In this document: piece by piece, positions 23,177-35,477 of the stretch | Numbering within the stretch: the first letter of the stretch is position 1 | How the letters are laid out: each line of letters opens with the position of its first letter | Assembly: GCA_964059195.1 (NCBI GenBank) | Contig: CAXKWD010000009.1 | Coordinates: 146,625,890 to 146,689,889 of the forward strand | From: Ectobius pallidus | Taxonomy: Eukaryota; Arthropoda; Insecta; Blattodea; Ectobiidae | Direction: 5' to 3' | Length of the DNA: 64,000 nucleotides | The notes under the pieces: generated by a model | Seen by the model: the letters and a program-made list of their open reading frames with translations, nothing else | Databases searched by the model: none | What the model was told of the DNA's origin: nothing | Program-made: the position numbers and the translations under genes

Positions 23177-23456
23177 AGTTTTAACTTTATTTAAAAACAT
23201 ACAGTACCTTACCCTATTTCTCAACATAATCGCCATTGCTGTCAAGGCATTTATTGTAACTTGGTACCAGTTTTTCAATGCTGATGCTATACTCTTCTAC
23301 CACCAAAGACCTGATACTGTATCACTGTCGCAGCACTATACATTATTACACTTGCTTACCCAGAGGAGAAACTGAAAATATTAGACAACTTATCCATGCA
23401 TTTGCCCTGAGATAGAAGGAAATTACCACTACTCTTGTAAACTTCATTTCTGACTA

Positions 23457-25012
23457 GCATGTGCCCGTGGCTTCGCCCACAATAATTATTTTAAAAATTA
23501 AGAGCATAATAGTTAAATCATTATATTTATTAACACCTAAATCACGTGAATTACATACGATTAGATAGCGTCGCCTGGTAAAAGCGACCTCAGATTCGAG
23601 GTCCTTGGCCCAGAAAACCCCTGTATAGTGAGTTTCGTCCAAATCGAACAATGTTTGACCATATTTAGGCCTATATTGATTATCCCTCTTCCATGTAGGT
23701 TGAAAATTTCATATGTCTTCGGGCCTTGATATTCTAAACAAATGAATCGTCCAGGATGGACTTACAAAATCAAGCGATCACCCGCGATAATTGTTTCAAA
23801 AATTAAAAATTAAGAGCATAATACTTAAATCATATTTATTAACACCTAAATCACGTGAATTACATACCACGATTAGATAGCGTCGCCTGGTAAAAGCGAT
23901 CTCAGATTCGAGTTCCTTGGCCCAGAAAATCCCTGTATAGTGAGTTTCGTCCAAATCGAACGATGTTTAACCATATTTAGGTCTATGTTGATTATCCCTC
24001 TTCCGTGTAGGTTGAAAATTTCATTTGTCTACGGGCCTTGACATTTTAAATAAATGAATCGACCAGTGTGGGCTTACAACATTCAAGCGATCGCGATGCT
24101 TTTATTTCCACGGTATGACGAAAATAGCCAAAGCCAACTGCAATTGATTTGACATCGAAATGTATTACTGAAATCTGATGCTTCGACAGCACTAAAATCA
24201 CGTTTTCTGCCAGTTTTTCACTCATAACTCGCGAACTAAAGCTAAAATTAAAAATTCGGCTTCGAAGTGATTCGCTCACTTTTCAGTCCATCTATCTTTA
24301 AAATTTCAGATCTCTGCGTTCAGTAGATTTCGATGGGCATCATGGACAGACAGACAAACAGCATGTGCCCGCATGTGGCCGCGGCTTCCCCCGCGATAAT
24401 TATTTCAAAAATTAAAAACTAAAAATTAAGAGCATAGTTAAATCATTATAATTATTAACACCTAAATCACGTGGAGTGCATTCCACGATTAGGTAGCGTC
24501 CCCTGGTAAAAGCGACCTCAGATTCGAGTTCCTTGGCCCAGAAAACCCCTGTATAGTGAGTTTCGTTCAAATCGAACAATGTTTGACCATATTTAGGGTT
24601 GATTATCCTTCTTCCGTGTAGGTTGAAAATGTCATATGTCTGTGGGCCTTGACACTAAACAAATGAATCGACTAGGATGGACTAACAAAATCAAGCGATC
24701 GCGTTGCTTTTATTTCCAAGGTATGAGGTATGATGACAAAAATAGCCAAAGCCATCTGTAAGTGATTTGATATTGAAATTTTATTACTGAAACTGATGCT
24801 TCGAAAACGCAAAAAATGCACGTTTTTTGCTAATTTTTTACTCATAACTCACGAACGAAAGCGAAAATTAAAATTCCGGCTTCGAGGTGCACATTCCGAC
24901 CCTTTAGTTTACCTATGTTTAAAATTTCAGATCTCTGCGTTCAGTAGATTTCGCTGGGCATCGCGGACAGACAGACGGAGGACAGACACTTCCTTTTATT
25001 AATATAGATAAT
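23457..25012 (+). repeat. Three head-to-tail copies of interspersed repeat family A
   Basis: Copies at about 23457-23773, 23774-24358 and 24362-25012. Starts look like GCATGTGCCCGTGGCTTCGC and ends like ACAGACAGAC...TTATTAATATAGAT. They share the internal run CTCAGATTCGAG. No ORF. The last copy ends 10 bp from the exon 16 donor. Confidence 0.8.
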
Positions 25013-25021
25013 GCAACTTAC

Positions 25022-25246
25022 CAGTGTTGTAGCAAAACATCGTTGTGCGAACTGGAGCTGATATGTAGATTTGTTGTGCAGCTGAAACCTTGGTGAAAGT
25101 GTCACTATGTTGGTCGCTCTGTAACGACCCCTCCCCGCTCTAACATTGATTCCAATTACGTACATGATGTCTGGTCTGGAGTCACGCAGAGAAACTCTGA
25201 GGCGACGCACTTGTGTGCCAGTATGTAAATGGAAATGTTGGCACCA
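25022..25246 (-). CDS. Vps13D: Vps13D exon 16 of 25: VAB repeat 5
   Basis: Codons 1027-1101, phase 0 at both ends. The acceptor is GTTGTTTCAG and the donor ACACTG|GTAAGT. It encodes DIMYVIGINVRAGRGRYR, TNIVTLSPRFQLHNKSTYQL and QFAQR. The HNKS core is the fifth Asn repeat, and the segment is characteristic of the SHR-binding (DUF1162) part of the domain. A copy of an interspersed repeat ends about 10 bp beyond the donor. Confidence 0.94.
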
Positions 25247-25700
25247 CTGAAACAACACATATTGCATTTTGATACTATGGAACTTGCACATTGAAGCAAC
25301 TATAGTTATAATATTAAATCCGTTACATGCTTAACAGCACTACCCACATGTTCCTTCACATATGATTATCAAACTGGACCTGCTAAATGAATCGATCTGG
25401 AGCTTAACTCTGAAATTGATTACAAAAATAAATAGCTATTATAATACATAGATCCTATTAGAATGAAAATTAATTAGATGGAAAAAAAAAAAACTGTGAT
25501 CTACAGGGTTTTTGACCAACTGTTTTTCATGGAATGACCCAGCTATGAATTTTGAACTTCTGCACTCCATGATTTGATGAAGAAATTCATCCTGTACAAA
25601 GAAGATGGCACCAGTGCAGCAGCAAAGGAAACAGCTGTCAGCCATTAGCTGGAGATGTGACAAACAATGTTTCCCGAAACTAGTCTTAAAAAAAAAAATA
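25247..25700. other. Intronic DNA, nothing recognised
   Basis: AT-rich, no element ends seen. Confidence 0.4.
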
Positions 25701-27280
25701 CAGTAAAATACCAGTATAATAAAATTTTCAGTATAGCAAAATTATGTATTGGCCTCTTCCCTTTTCCCTATTTTGTGTGTGTTAAAACATTTCTTTATAA
25801 CAAATTTAGAACTTTCAGTACAACAAATTAAAATTTTGCCTGTTTGCCTATATATATAATTTTAATTTCTGCACTGTATGCTGTGTACTATTGCCTCGGA
25901 GAGAGACATTAATGACAACTTTTTATAATCAATGCATATTGTGTTGAGTGCTGAATGGAAATAGCTTAAAGAAGAAATATGTAATCGCTAACTGCTGTAG
26001 AAGAACTGGAGTGGCTTATGAAGAAGACATCACAAAAAGTGATGACAGAAACAGAAGAGAACTGGAAGAATTTATGTGAAAACTTAGATGGGCAGCAAGT
26101 GACTACGTCAATGTGGAATGTGATGTGATATTGTAACAAGAAATCACAGATGATGGAATTGTGGCAGACATTTTGAGCGATGGAAATCCATGTGAACATG
26201 AGGTGGAAGATCAGCAGAGTTTGATTCTTGTGCAGGCAAGACATGGCACATAGTCTCCTATCCCAAAGCAATATGCCAGATTCTGTTTTAAATTAATATT
26301 GGCGACTATTTTGAATAGTCTTTTGTGTCTGGGAATGTTCCAAAGAAAATCACAAGCTTTTTAAAAAATAAAGCTAAGAACATTGTGTACTAGTAAAGTT
26401 TCAGTACTACCCGTGCGCCATATCTTGAGCGCTGGATTTACGGGGAAGTGAGGGTCGGGGGAACAAAACATAGCTATTCTGCCAGTCTTTCTGCAGTGTT
26501 GTCAACTAAAGAAATAACGTTTCAGCAGAATCGCGCGTATGGTATTATTTGTAGTGACTTTAATATACAATGATTTTAATGCAGTCCAATAATATAACAT
26601 GGTGACGGTATTGCGTAACAATTAATTACACGTCATAAGCCTTTGGTTATCAAATAAGTCATCAAATAAGAATATTATGCATAATATAGGCTCAATATTT
26701 TTACACTGGATGACTAATTTTAAGCATAAAGAAGAGTCTTAGCAGAACATGCTTCACCATTTCGTGTTTTAAAACGTGAGAGAGGTAAGGCATATAAAAG
26801 TGGAGAAAGCTATAGGCCTAATTTTAAACGTATTTAATACAAATTGTGAAAAGTTCGCTCAACTTTCAGTCCATGAAATTGACATCAGAGTTCACGGGAT
26901 CATCAGAAATTAGCACATACAGAATTCTTAAAGAGGTGAGGAAAGTGTTGGATGTACAATGAAGTGTTTGTGAAATCAGCAGTTCGAAAGATTGTATTTT
27001 TCTCCATAACTCGATGCGTCAGAAAAGATAATGTCAATAAATAAATAAGAATCCTGAGACAGAATGAAAGCTTAGTATTCAAGCCACTAGATGTCAGGGT
27101 GTATAGCGTACTTCGTGTTTCAATGTTGTCAGCTTAACCTACGAAGTTGAACGAAACCTACCGAATGAGGACTAGGGAGCCGAGCGCTCAAGAAATCGCG
27201 CGCGGGTAGTATAAGAAAATTTCACTATAACAAATTAATTTCTGAGGTCCCCTAAATTTCATTATACTGGTATTTGACTG
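25701..27280 (+). mobile_element. Tigger/pogo-type transposon, decayed
   Basis: Ends CAGTAAAATACCAGTATAAT and ATTATACTGGTATTTGACTG, with TA on both sides. At 25960-26250 the plus strand reads a broken frame with CRRTGVAYEEDITKSDD, ITDDGIVADIL and a stop at the end. This matches the acidic C-terminus of Tigger transposases. Most of the transposase is gone. Confidence 0.8.
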
Positions 27281-27374
27281 TATTACAATTAAAGTAACTA
27301 GTTTAATATGAGTTTTACACAAATTAAAATGTCGAGGTGAGATTGTGAATGGAGAACACCTATCGTTGGCTTAC

Positions 27375-27593
27375 CTGTGGAATTCCTTCAGGATGAACAC
27401 CATTGCCAACTCGAGCCACCACTGTGGGACTAGCTTCGTGGTCTGCAAAGGAAAAGAGCAGTGGTGCCACCATGCGAGCAACTTCATGCTCCTCGAACTG
27501 GCCTGCTGCAATCTCAGTGGGAACGCCCTCCTGCCGGAATACAACTGGCAGTCCTGCCTTGTTGATGATCCAGAACGGTGCTGTCACTTGCAC
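27375..27593 (-). CDS. Vps13D: Vps13D exon 15 of 25: VAB repeat 4
   Basis: Codons 954-1026, phase 0 at both ends. The acceptor is TCTCGTTACAG and the donor CCACAG|GTAAGC. It encodes APFWIINKAGLPVVFRQEG, the fourth Asn repeat with the strongly conserved FWIINK core, and then PLLFSFAD. Confidence 0.94.
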
Positions 27594-28378
27594 CTGTAAC
27601 GAGATCATGGCATCACAATAAGGAGAAGACAATTCCATTTATATGACCAATTATTTTTAACAATGCATTGGATACATGGACCAACAGCCATTTTGGTGCC
27701 TTAGAATTTATACTTATTCTTGGGTATATTTAGGTAGCTGATGCCAAATGTGCCATTAGTTTTGCCCTATCAGCTTTAGTTTTGTGAGATATGGTATTAC
27801 CATTATGCATATTATCCCATTTTACGTTTGATATAGGTTTAAATAAAAAACAGAGCTTATTTTTAGCTTCTAAATCATGTAAAGAAAAAACCAACACACT
27901 AACATTACATTAACATTACAATAACAATATAACATGGGGTCTTTCAAAAAATTGATATTATCACATACTGTACGGTCGTTTATAACTTATGAGCTGTCAA
28001 TTTGAGGGCCAAAAAATAATCAAGCTTTCAGTTTTTCTTTACTTCGTACTACGGGACCAAAGTATGGTCAAGAACCTTCACTAGCTATATTATCAAGCAA
28101 GATTTTGTTTCGCTAGACTAAGAGTCCACGAATAAAATCTATATAAAAGTAGAGCTGGTAGAGAAAAACTGTTTACATATTTGGAATAAGCATAGCCAAC
28201 ATCCGGTAAAACATCTGAGACACCAAACAAAAAGTTCTTTTTTGTTGGGCTGTGATATTGATCAATTTTGGTGGCTTATTTTATACAGTAACTTCTTCTT
28301 ATTCTTTATGAATGAAGCATTCAAACTGTTACAACTAGAATAATAATAAAGCACTTTCTTACAACTTATTACACTTAC
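27594..28378. other. Intron, nothing recognised
   Basis: No ORF, no repeat ends. Confidence 0.4.
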
Positions 28379-28558
28379 TTTGATGCCAGAACCTCGTTGA
28401 CAGACCACATTCCCATGCAGGAATAGTCGTCTGCCTTGCTGATCATACAGTCGCACAACAGAGCTGAACGAGTTGGCTGCCATGGGAATGTTGAGTGTGC
28501 CCGCTCTAGGGAAGTTCTCCAAGTGAAAGCTGATTTCCAATGCCTTCTCCACATCCAC
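28379..28558 (-). CDS. Vps13D: Vps13D exon 14 of 25 in window
   Basis: Codons 894-953, phase 0 at both ends. The acceptor is TTATGTGTAG and the donor ATCAAA|GTAAGT. It encodes VDVEKALEISFHLENFP and SFSSVVRLYDQQGRRLFLHG, the second half of a VAB repeat. Confidence 0.92.
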
Positions 28559-29337
28559 CTACACATAACATAAGAAAATACTTATGAACTGACCTATTTC
28601 CGCGTGTCTTTTGAACAGAAAGATAATGGAACTTTTATACAGTGAAGCAATATACTATGTATATAGCCAGTATGTCAGTAGCCAGGTCCAGGTTACTGAG
28701 ACCACAGGGCACATCAGTACCATATTTGCTAGAATATAAGACGACCTCGCATGTAAGACGACCATGAATTTTTGAAAGCAAGATATTAGTACATTATGCT
28801 TCATGCAGCTCAGTTGAAAATTATTTTAAAGGGATGCGCATTCCATTTAATGTAAGTTTAAGTTGGAAAAATATTGCATAACACTATAAAAGTTTATACA
28901 CAAGATTTTTTTAAATTTTAATTTTTTGGCCTTCATAGGACCACTTTAGTCAGGTTTCTGGTTGAGGTTTTATACACAAGATTATATATATATATTATAT
29001 ACCGGTAATATATATATATTTGTTCAGGAAGATTCAGATAATTTTTTTCTGCTAAAAACAAAAATAACCTTGTTCCCGTAAGATAACCGATTAACCGACA
29101 GTATAAAATATCATAAAAAGCTGTTACCAATATTTATAAATTTTAAAAATCATAAGATGCAGTAGTTTTTTTCTTCCTAAACCGAATTTTAGATTTGCCA
29201 CATAGGCTTTCTATCATCAATAATAATATGCATGGAAAAATAATGGACAGTTTATGCCTGTTCTTAGAGTGCACATAGTAACTCTCGTGAAGGTGTTAAT
29301 GTGCTGCATAATCTACTTATTAGGCTTGATGAATTAC
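28559..29337. other. Intron, only AT-rich and TA-repeat DNA
   Basis: A (TA)n-rich stretch lies at 28983-29020. Nothing else recognised. Confidence 0.4.
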
Positions 29338-29542
29338 CTCATTGAGAGCAGCTGATTGGCCAGGTTTGATGCGACCCTCTGAGTTTGGAGCATCTTTCAC
29401 ATCAAAATGAAGGTCACAAGGAAGAAGGTTGACGATCGTGATGGGGCTGAGCAAAATGATTGTGTGCGCAGGTTGCACCCACTTGTGCGCTGAAGTTATG
29501 CGCTCATACGGGAAGTTTTCTCGATGAACAGCAGCACTGAAT
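29338..29542 (-). CDS. Vps13D: Vps13D exon 13 of 25: VAB repeat 3
   Basis: Codons 825-893. The acceptor is TTTTGTTTCAG and the donor AATGAG|GTAATT. It encodes HKWVQPAHTIILLSPITIVN and LLPCDLHFDV, the third VAB repeat, where the Asn follows ITIV. The 5.9-kb intron upstream holds the TIR element, the tRNA-like array and the solo LTR. Confidence 0.92.
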
Positions 29543-31223
29543 CTGAAACAAAACAGCTAGCTCATCAAACATGCTCAGGACGAAAGGAATAAATGTGCCG
29601 AATAGTTGTTGGGACTGTTATGCAAGTAAAACAGACGAAAATATATTTTGTAACACTCTCTAGAATCACAGTATAAGTATTAATACAGTAAAGAAACTGT
29701 GTGTTAAAAGTCCTATGACAACATGTTGACTGGACGACACTAGCGCTCCATGCAGAGATTGAGTAAAGCTACATTCTCATCATATGAAATGGCTTGGGAA
29801 AATACATAAATACATCGCAAAATATGTTATGTTAAAAGAGAAAAAGAGAAAAATACAGAATATTTTTATTTAATGCAAATCTAATTTTAAATTTAAGAAA
29901 TAATAAAACAGATAATGTATTATATTCTAGTTAAGAAGAGGTAAACAATACCTAAATAGGCTACTGTTAAGGACTGTACCTAAGCCTAGTATTTTTTCTT
30001 TAAAATCATTGCCCTTTAATATAATTTATAATTCAAATTATGATAATAAATAGCCTACATATTAATTACGTAAATTATATTATAGGTCTGTCACATTGTT
30101 CATCCTGCACGTCATTGTTGACAGTGTATTTTGATTCTTTGCCTTATATGGCAATATACGACTTCAATTTATTGTAGGTCTATGTAGCGTCAATTACTGC
30201 AGGATGGACTTCATTAAACAAAACAAAAAATTCTGGAGTATTTGGAATTGAAGACACCGTCGGTACAGCAGTTTTAATTAATGAGTTTTTATAGGAATTC
30301 ATAAACTGTCTGTTTTTGGCGTGTGTCAAGCATAGACGATAATTTTCACTCAAATATTTTACATATTTTGTTACTAGGTTTTCTTGTCGACCATTAATGA
30401 CCTATTTTATACACCAGAAATCATTACAACAGAATAAAATATAAAAATATTACATTAAAGTAACTTGAAACATAACCACACCAGAATCACGAGTAAGCCA
30501 GTAGACCTATAATAAATATTACTTATTTTCGTTCGTACCTTTCTGGATGTTTCAAGAAAGTGAAGAAATGCAATTCAGGATTTTGTCTTTTATTATTACT
30601 GAAATTTACAGCAGAATAATAAGGTCCTTTCGAATATAGCGTGTTCTAATAAATACAACACTCCTATTTATTTACATACTTCCCGGAGGAGTTTCTGTAG
30701 TCTTACTTTATGGCCGCTACGATCGCTAGTAAATGCGCGTGCATGCTCGTCTGGCAGAAAAACTGACTGAGTTTCTGTACTGTATTAATACTTATACTGT
30801 GATATTACTGTGAAATTTGACTGTGCATGCTCTGTTGGCTTCTCTTACCTGGCAACTGTGAATGTGCAGCCACTATGGTTATAGGCTGATATAGGCTGTC
30901 AGTTGGATCTGTGGGTGATGTTCGGAATGCATTTTTTTGCTTTCCATTTTTGATATTCAGGAACAGTGATTCGTGGAGTATGAGCCATAAATTTACAGGC
31001 ATTGGACTGCTGTAGTATCTTTGCATAACTAAATACCTTTAATTTTGCAAACTTCGAGATTCAAGTACGAATTTGTAAAGACGAATCCAATGAAAATATA
31101 ACATCAATAAAAACCATGGTTGAGAATGTACCATAAGTTCGTTACCTATATGTTCAGCAGAACCTTTCTTAACAAGTATCTACATATATGAAACCTTAAT
31201 TTTTATGAAAAATAACTTGCATA
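29543..31223. other. Intronic DNA, nothing recognised
   Basis: AT-rich sequence with no coding frame or TIR that I can support. Confidence 0.4.
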
Positions 31224-32027
31224 CAGTCGGTCAAATAAAAAACGTCGGGCAGTATTTGATTAAGTATCAGGAACGAGCATATGCGCATGTACAGGAAGAC
31301 TTAAGGTTAGGTTCACACACGCCTCTTGTCTATCCATGTATTTTCTTGATTATTTAGTCAGTTTTGTTCCAAAACAAACATGTATAGAAGGCTGTGGCTA
31401 TATGCCTCACGTCCGCCATATTCTTGCATGGAAGTTCTTATAATTTTATTATAATGAATAAATTCGCGAGGAATATGTTTATTCAAGGAGCATTTTTTAA
31501 AGACTTAATTTATAATAGCGGTACTTGTAGTGCAAAATCAATAACTTACGTTCAACTTCAGCAAGCAATCTAGCATCGAAATACGCGGCCAGCCAGTCCT
31601 ATGAAAACTTCCGGTCAGCTGCTCTTTAAGAAATATGGAACCTTCTCGCTGCTTCAGAGGCCGAAAAATGCAGGTCAATTACAATATGATTGTAAAACTA
31701 CCACCAGACTACGGCCTAACTGTAGTAAAAATAAACATTCATACATTACAGCCCTAACTACACTTTCTCTGAAGCTAGCATTTGGATGTGACGCGATGAC
31801 ACAAAGCAAAATGAATTATGACAATACATTAAGTTGAATATCGTGTGTTGCGCTTTTCTCGTAGTTCATTTTTTCCCTCGTTCATTTTTTTCCCTCCTGT
31901 CGCATGGCCTCATATGTTCCGAGAATGACCTGTATTTTATGTTTTTTATAGGAAACTTGTGAACTAATGCGCTAAAACTTTAATTTTAACTGCATACGAG
32001 TCCCGACGTTTTTTATTTGACCGACTG
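31224..32027. mobile_element. 804-bp TIR element, copy 1 (family H)
   Basis: Ends CAGTCGGTCAAATAAAAAAC and GTTTTTTATTTGACCGACTG, TA on both sides. Nearly identical, in opposite orientation, to 42934-43736, and related to 58458-59228. A 78-codon frame (31601-31837) is the same in copies 1 and 2 but absent as such in copy 3, so it is probably not a gene. Confidence 0.9.
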
Positions 32028-32390
32028 TACATATTCAACCAATTCGGATGTACACTCGTACAATACTAGAAAAAAGCATGCTCTCTTTACTCCATTGCAT
32101 AACACTAATGCCTACCAGAAAAGTTTCCTCTACACCGGCCTCTACTTGTTTAATAAATTACCATCGTACATTAAGGAAATACCTTCATGCCAGAAATTTA
32201 AAGTAATATTAAGGGGATTTCTATTGAATTGCTGTCCATATGACATTAACGAGTTTATTGAAATGTGTAATTAATATTAAATCGTAATGTATCTGTTTGT
32301 CTTTAGTTATAGTATTTGTCCATTTTTAAATTTTGAGGTATTATTCTTATTCTTATATTGTTTCTTATTTAGATTCTAAGGTTCTTTTAT

Positions 32391-34013
32391 TAATACAAGT
32401 AAGAATCAGCTTGAAAAATTTTATGTCATAACCGGGATTTGAACACGGATCTTCAGCTTAACGCGCTGATGCTCTACCATTGAGCTACCATGACAACATG
32501 CCAGTACAACATCAAATTCCTCAACTGATTCAGAATACAAGGCAGACCACAGGAGGTTTCTCCGTTGAGAACACACATCCAATGGTGTCCTACATTTGTA
32601 GGTACTTTGAAGCCAAGTTATTATTTATATACTATTAATTAAGTGGAGGGAAAGGAAATAGACATTAAATCCATGTCTGGGATATTAATACAAGTAAGAA
32701 TCAGCTTGAAAAATTTTATGTCATAACCGGGATTTGAACACGGATCTTCAGCTTAATGCGCTGATGCTCTACCATTGAGCTACCATGACAACATGCCAGT
32801 ACAACATCAAATTCCTCAACTGATTCAGAATACAAGGCAGACCACAGGAGGTTTCTCCGTTGAGAACACACATCCAATGGTGTCCTACATTTGTAGGTAC
32901 TTTGAAGCCAAGTTATTATTTATATACTATTAATTAAGTGGAGGGAAAGGAAATAGACATTAAATCCATGTCTGGGATATTAATACAAGTAAGAATCAGC
33001 TTGAAAAATTTTATGTCATAACCGGGATTTGAACACGGATCTTCAGCTTAACGCGCTGATGCTCTACCATTGAGCTACCATGACAACATGCCTGTACAAC
33101 ATCAAATTCCTCAACTGATTCAGAATACAAGGCAGACCACAGGAGGTTTCTCCGTTGAGAACACACATCCAATGGTGTCCTACATTTGTAGGTACTTTGA
33201 AGCCAAGTTATTATTTATATACTATTGATTAAGTGGAAGGAAAGGAAATAGACATTAAATCCATGTCTGGGATATTAATACAAGTAAGAATCAGCTTGAA
33301 AAATTTCATGTCATAACCGGGATTTGAACACGGATCTTCAGCTTAATGCGCTGATGCTCTACCATTGAGCTACCATGACAACATGCCAGTACAACATCAA
33401 ATTCCTCAACTGATTCAGAATACAAGGCAGACCACAGGAGGTTTCTCCGTTGAGAACACACATCCAATGGTGTCCTACATTTGTAGGTACTTTGAAGCCA
33501 AGTTATTATTTATATACTATTAATTAAGTGGAGGGAAAGGAAATAGACATTAAATCCATGTCTGGGATATTAATACAAGTAAGAATCAGCTTGAAAAATT
33601 TTATGTCATAACCGGGATTTGAACACGGATCTTCAGCTTAATGCGCTGATGCTCTACCATTGAGCTACCATGACAACATGCCAGTACAACATCAAATTCC
33701 TCAACTGATTCAGAATACAAGGCAGACCACAGGAGGTTTCTCCGTTGAGAACACACATCCAATGGTGTCCTACATTTGTAGGTACTTTGAAGCCAAGTTA
33801 TTATTTATATACTATTGATTAAGTGGAAGGAAAGGAAATAGACATTAAATCCATGTCTGGGATATTAATACAAGTAAGAATCAGCTTGAAAAATTTCATG
33901 TCATAACCGGGATTTGAACACGGATCTTCAGCTTAATGCGCTGATGCTCTACCATTGAGCTACCATGACAACATGCCAGTACAACATCAAATTCCTCAAC
34001 TGATTCAGAATAC
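32391..34013 (-). repeat. 295-bp tandem array, 5.5 units, each with a tRNA-like cloverleaf
   Basis: Units start at 32391, 32686, 32981, 33276, 33571 and 33866, an exact 295-bp step. Identity is very high. Each unit has on the minus strand a 71-base tRNA-like sequence with A-box TAGCTCAATGGTAGAGC and B-box GTTCAAATCC, then a unique body. Units 3 and 5 share ATTGATTAAG, and units 4 and 6 share AATTTCATG, so the array grew partly by two-unit steps. It is likely a tRNA-derived SINE amplified in tandem. Confidence 0.9.
32424..32494 (-). tRNA. tRNA-like sequence, SINE-derived (6 copies at 295-bp steps)
   Basis: All arms fold: acceptor GTCATGG/TTATGAC, D-stem GCTC/GAGC, anticodon stem TCAGC/GCTGA with 7-base loop GCGTTAA, T-stem CCGTG/CCCGG (one mismatch). 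Position 33 is C instead of U and there is no clear CCA context, so it is not likely a working tRNA. The other copies are at 32719, 33014, 33309, 33604 and 33899. Loop position 34 is G in units 1 and 3 and A in the others. Confidence 0.5.
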
Positions 34014-34150
34014 AGTTTAATTAGTTTTGCACAGCTGTGTGATTTGTATATATCTCATCTTGATTTGTGTTTTTTGTGTATATTTGAGACGTATCCAATG
34101 TCATGTATAATGATGTTACTGGATGAATAAAAATACTTACTTACTTACTA

Positions 34151-34767
34151 ACATATCTTGGTTTTGGGAAAATGTGCAGAACTGTAATTTTATTACAGGT
34201 TAAGGAAGAAAAATATAATGTTTATCAATTTATTGTGGGTGCCAATTCCTAGACTTTTTTTCCCAAGAACTGCATCTACCTGCTGCCACCCTAATCCTCT
34301 TCAACTTATCAATCAGTAAATAACTTTGTCTGCAGTCCAGTACAATGTTGCCAAATACGTACCACAGCATGTTTATTTCACTTCACAAGTGGTGAATGAC
34401 AACGGCAACACTTGGGAAAGCCACGCGACTACAAAAACACCAGTTTTTTGTCTGTGTTGGTGCAGATTTTCGGATTAATGAGCAATGTTATTATATTCTT
34501 TTGTAGATAGATAATGATTTGGGAAGAGGTCTTCTTAAAACGGCACGAACAATATGTTAAAAAGACAATGAAATAGGACTACTGATATTAAATTGTGAAA
34601 TATTTTGAAGGCAAACATTGTCAAATTCTTTTAATTTTAATAGGCTAAATAATAATTATACCCTCTTCATTATGTAAGTAGGCATAAAAAATATTTTCAT
34701 TTTAAATGATGTACGTCTATGAAATGGGATATTTCACTGCAAGATCATTTAATTTTGTCTTTCGCTG
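34151..34767. other. Intronic DNA, nothing recognised
   Basis: No ORF or element end recognised. Confidence 0.4.
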
Positions 34768-35428
34768 TGTTAGATCAAGAGTCTATAAGTTATATTGGTT
34801 CAAATTTGCCTCTGTGGTAATTGGCGCCTCCGCCATTATTTGCCGCGCTCGAGTTACTCATTTCCTGTGCAGGTGCGGGCTGGTAGCGTTGCCACGCCAG
34901 TGCAGTGCGAGTTAGTTGGGATCGAGAAGTCGTAGTATATAGACAGCGTCACAATTGCTCCTAGTTGTCGGGACAGTTTTCTCTCTATATTATTAATACT
35001 CATCTGCAACTCCACACCTATTAGGCTCCTGTAGTGAAGGCCGCTGTGCATGTGAAATTTCGGGAATCACATTGTATTTTTAGTGTAATTTACAATCTTT
35101 TCCATTGTCTCGTAACCTAGCCAACACGTGCAGTGAACAGTGCTTTGTCTAGCGTTTTCATACATTATCGGGCGGGAGCATTTGCTTGTTCCTATAATAG
35201 TAACTGTATTAATTCATATATATCTTATTGTGTCAAGTGTTGTATAATTGTTTTATTGTTCAGAATTCAGGCTTCCTGAATATATATTATTGCAAATCGC
35301 CCAGGTCTAAATCTCTGTTCCAGCTACCTACAGTCCACTCTCCCTTCGTTTAATTTAATTGGTTTTCCTCCGTAGTACATTTCCAGTCACATGCTCCTCA
35401 CGGACCGGATCCTATTAAATTCCCTTCA
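34768..35428 (+). mobile_element. Solo BEL/Pao LTR
   Basis: Begins TGTTAGATCAAGAGTCTATA like the LTRs at 51991 and 56764 (in opposite orientation) and ends in CA. The 5-bp target duplication CGCTG is at 34763-34767 and 35429-35433. It is clearly diverged from the young LTR pair but shares the runs TTCAGAATTCAGGCTTC and CTCCTCACGGACCGGAT. It lies 44 bp past the exon 12 donor. Confidence 0.85.
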
Positions 35429-35477
35429 CGCTGTGATATTAAAACCATAGGTGGGTATGAATGATGCATTGACAAAC

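Larger units (their letters stand above)
22680..23290 (-). mobile_element. mariner remnant with two nested Penelope hairpins
   Basis: 22680 has the mariner-like end ACGAGGATCGTCCAGAAAGT. At 23205-23290 the minus strand reads VEEYSISIEKLVPSYNKCLD and then SNGDYVEK and a stop, the C-terminus of mariner transposase. The middle is replaced by two hairpins (about 22790-22950 and 22965-23176). Confidence 0.7.
32030..34150 (+). mobile_element. LINE 3' end, interrupted by the tRNA-like tandem array
   Basis: 32017-32274 encodes the tail of a LINE polyprotein (DVHSYNTRKKHALFTPLHNT, then FLYTGLYLFNKLPSYIKEI). The 3' UTR resumes at 34014 and ends GAATAAAAATACTTACTTAC, a short ACTT-repeat tail. The 295-bp array lies inside the UTR. 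Confidence 0.75.

Noticed and set aside
31601..31837. A 78-codon frame identical in two places (also 43124-43360)
   Set aside because: Identity is explained by two young copies of a non-coding TIR element, and the third copy does not keep the frame.
32424..33969. Six functional tRNA genes
   Set aside because: The fold is good but position 33 is C, the T-stem has a mismatch, and each copy is embedded in an identical 295-bp unit, as expected for a SINE head.
32391..34013. CRISPR-like array
   Set aside because: Units are 295 bp and fully repeated with no unique spacers, and the genome is eukaryotic. It is a tandem SINE-derived satellite.
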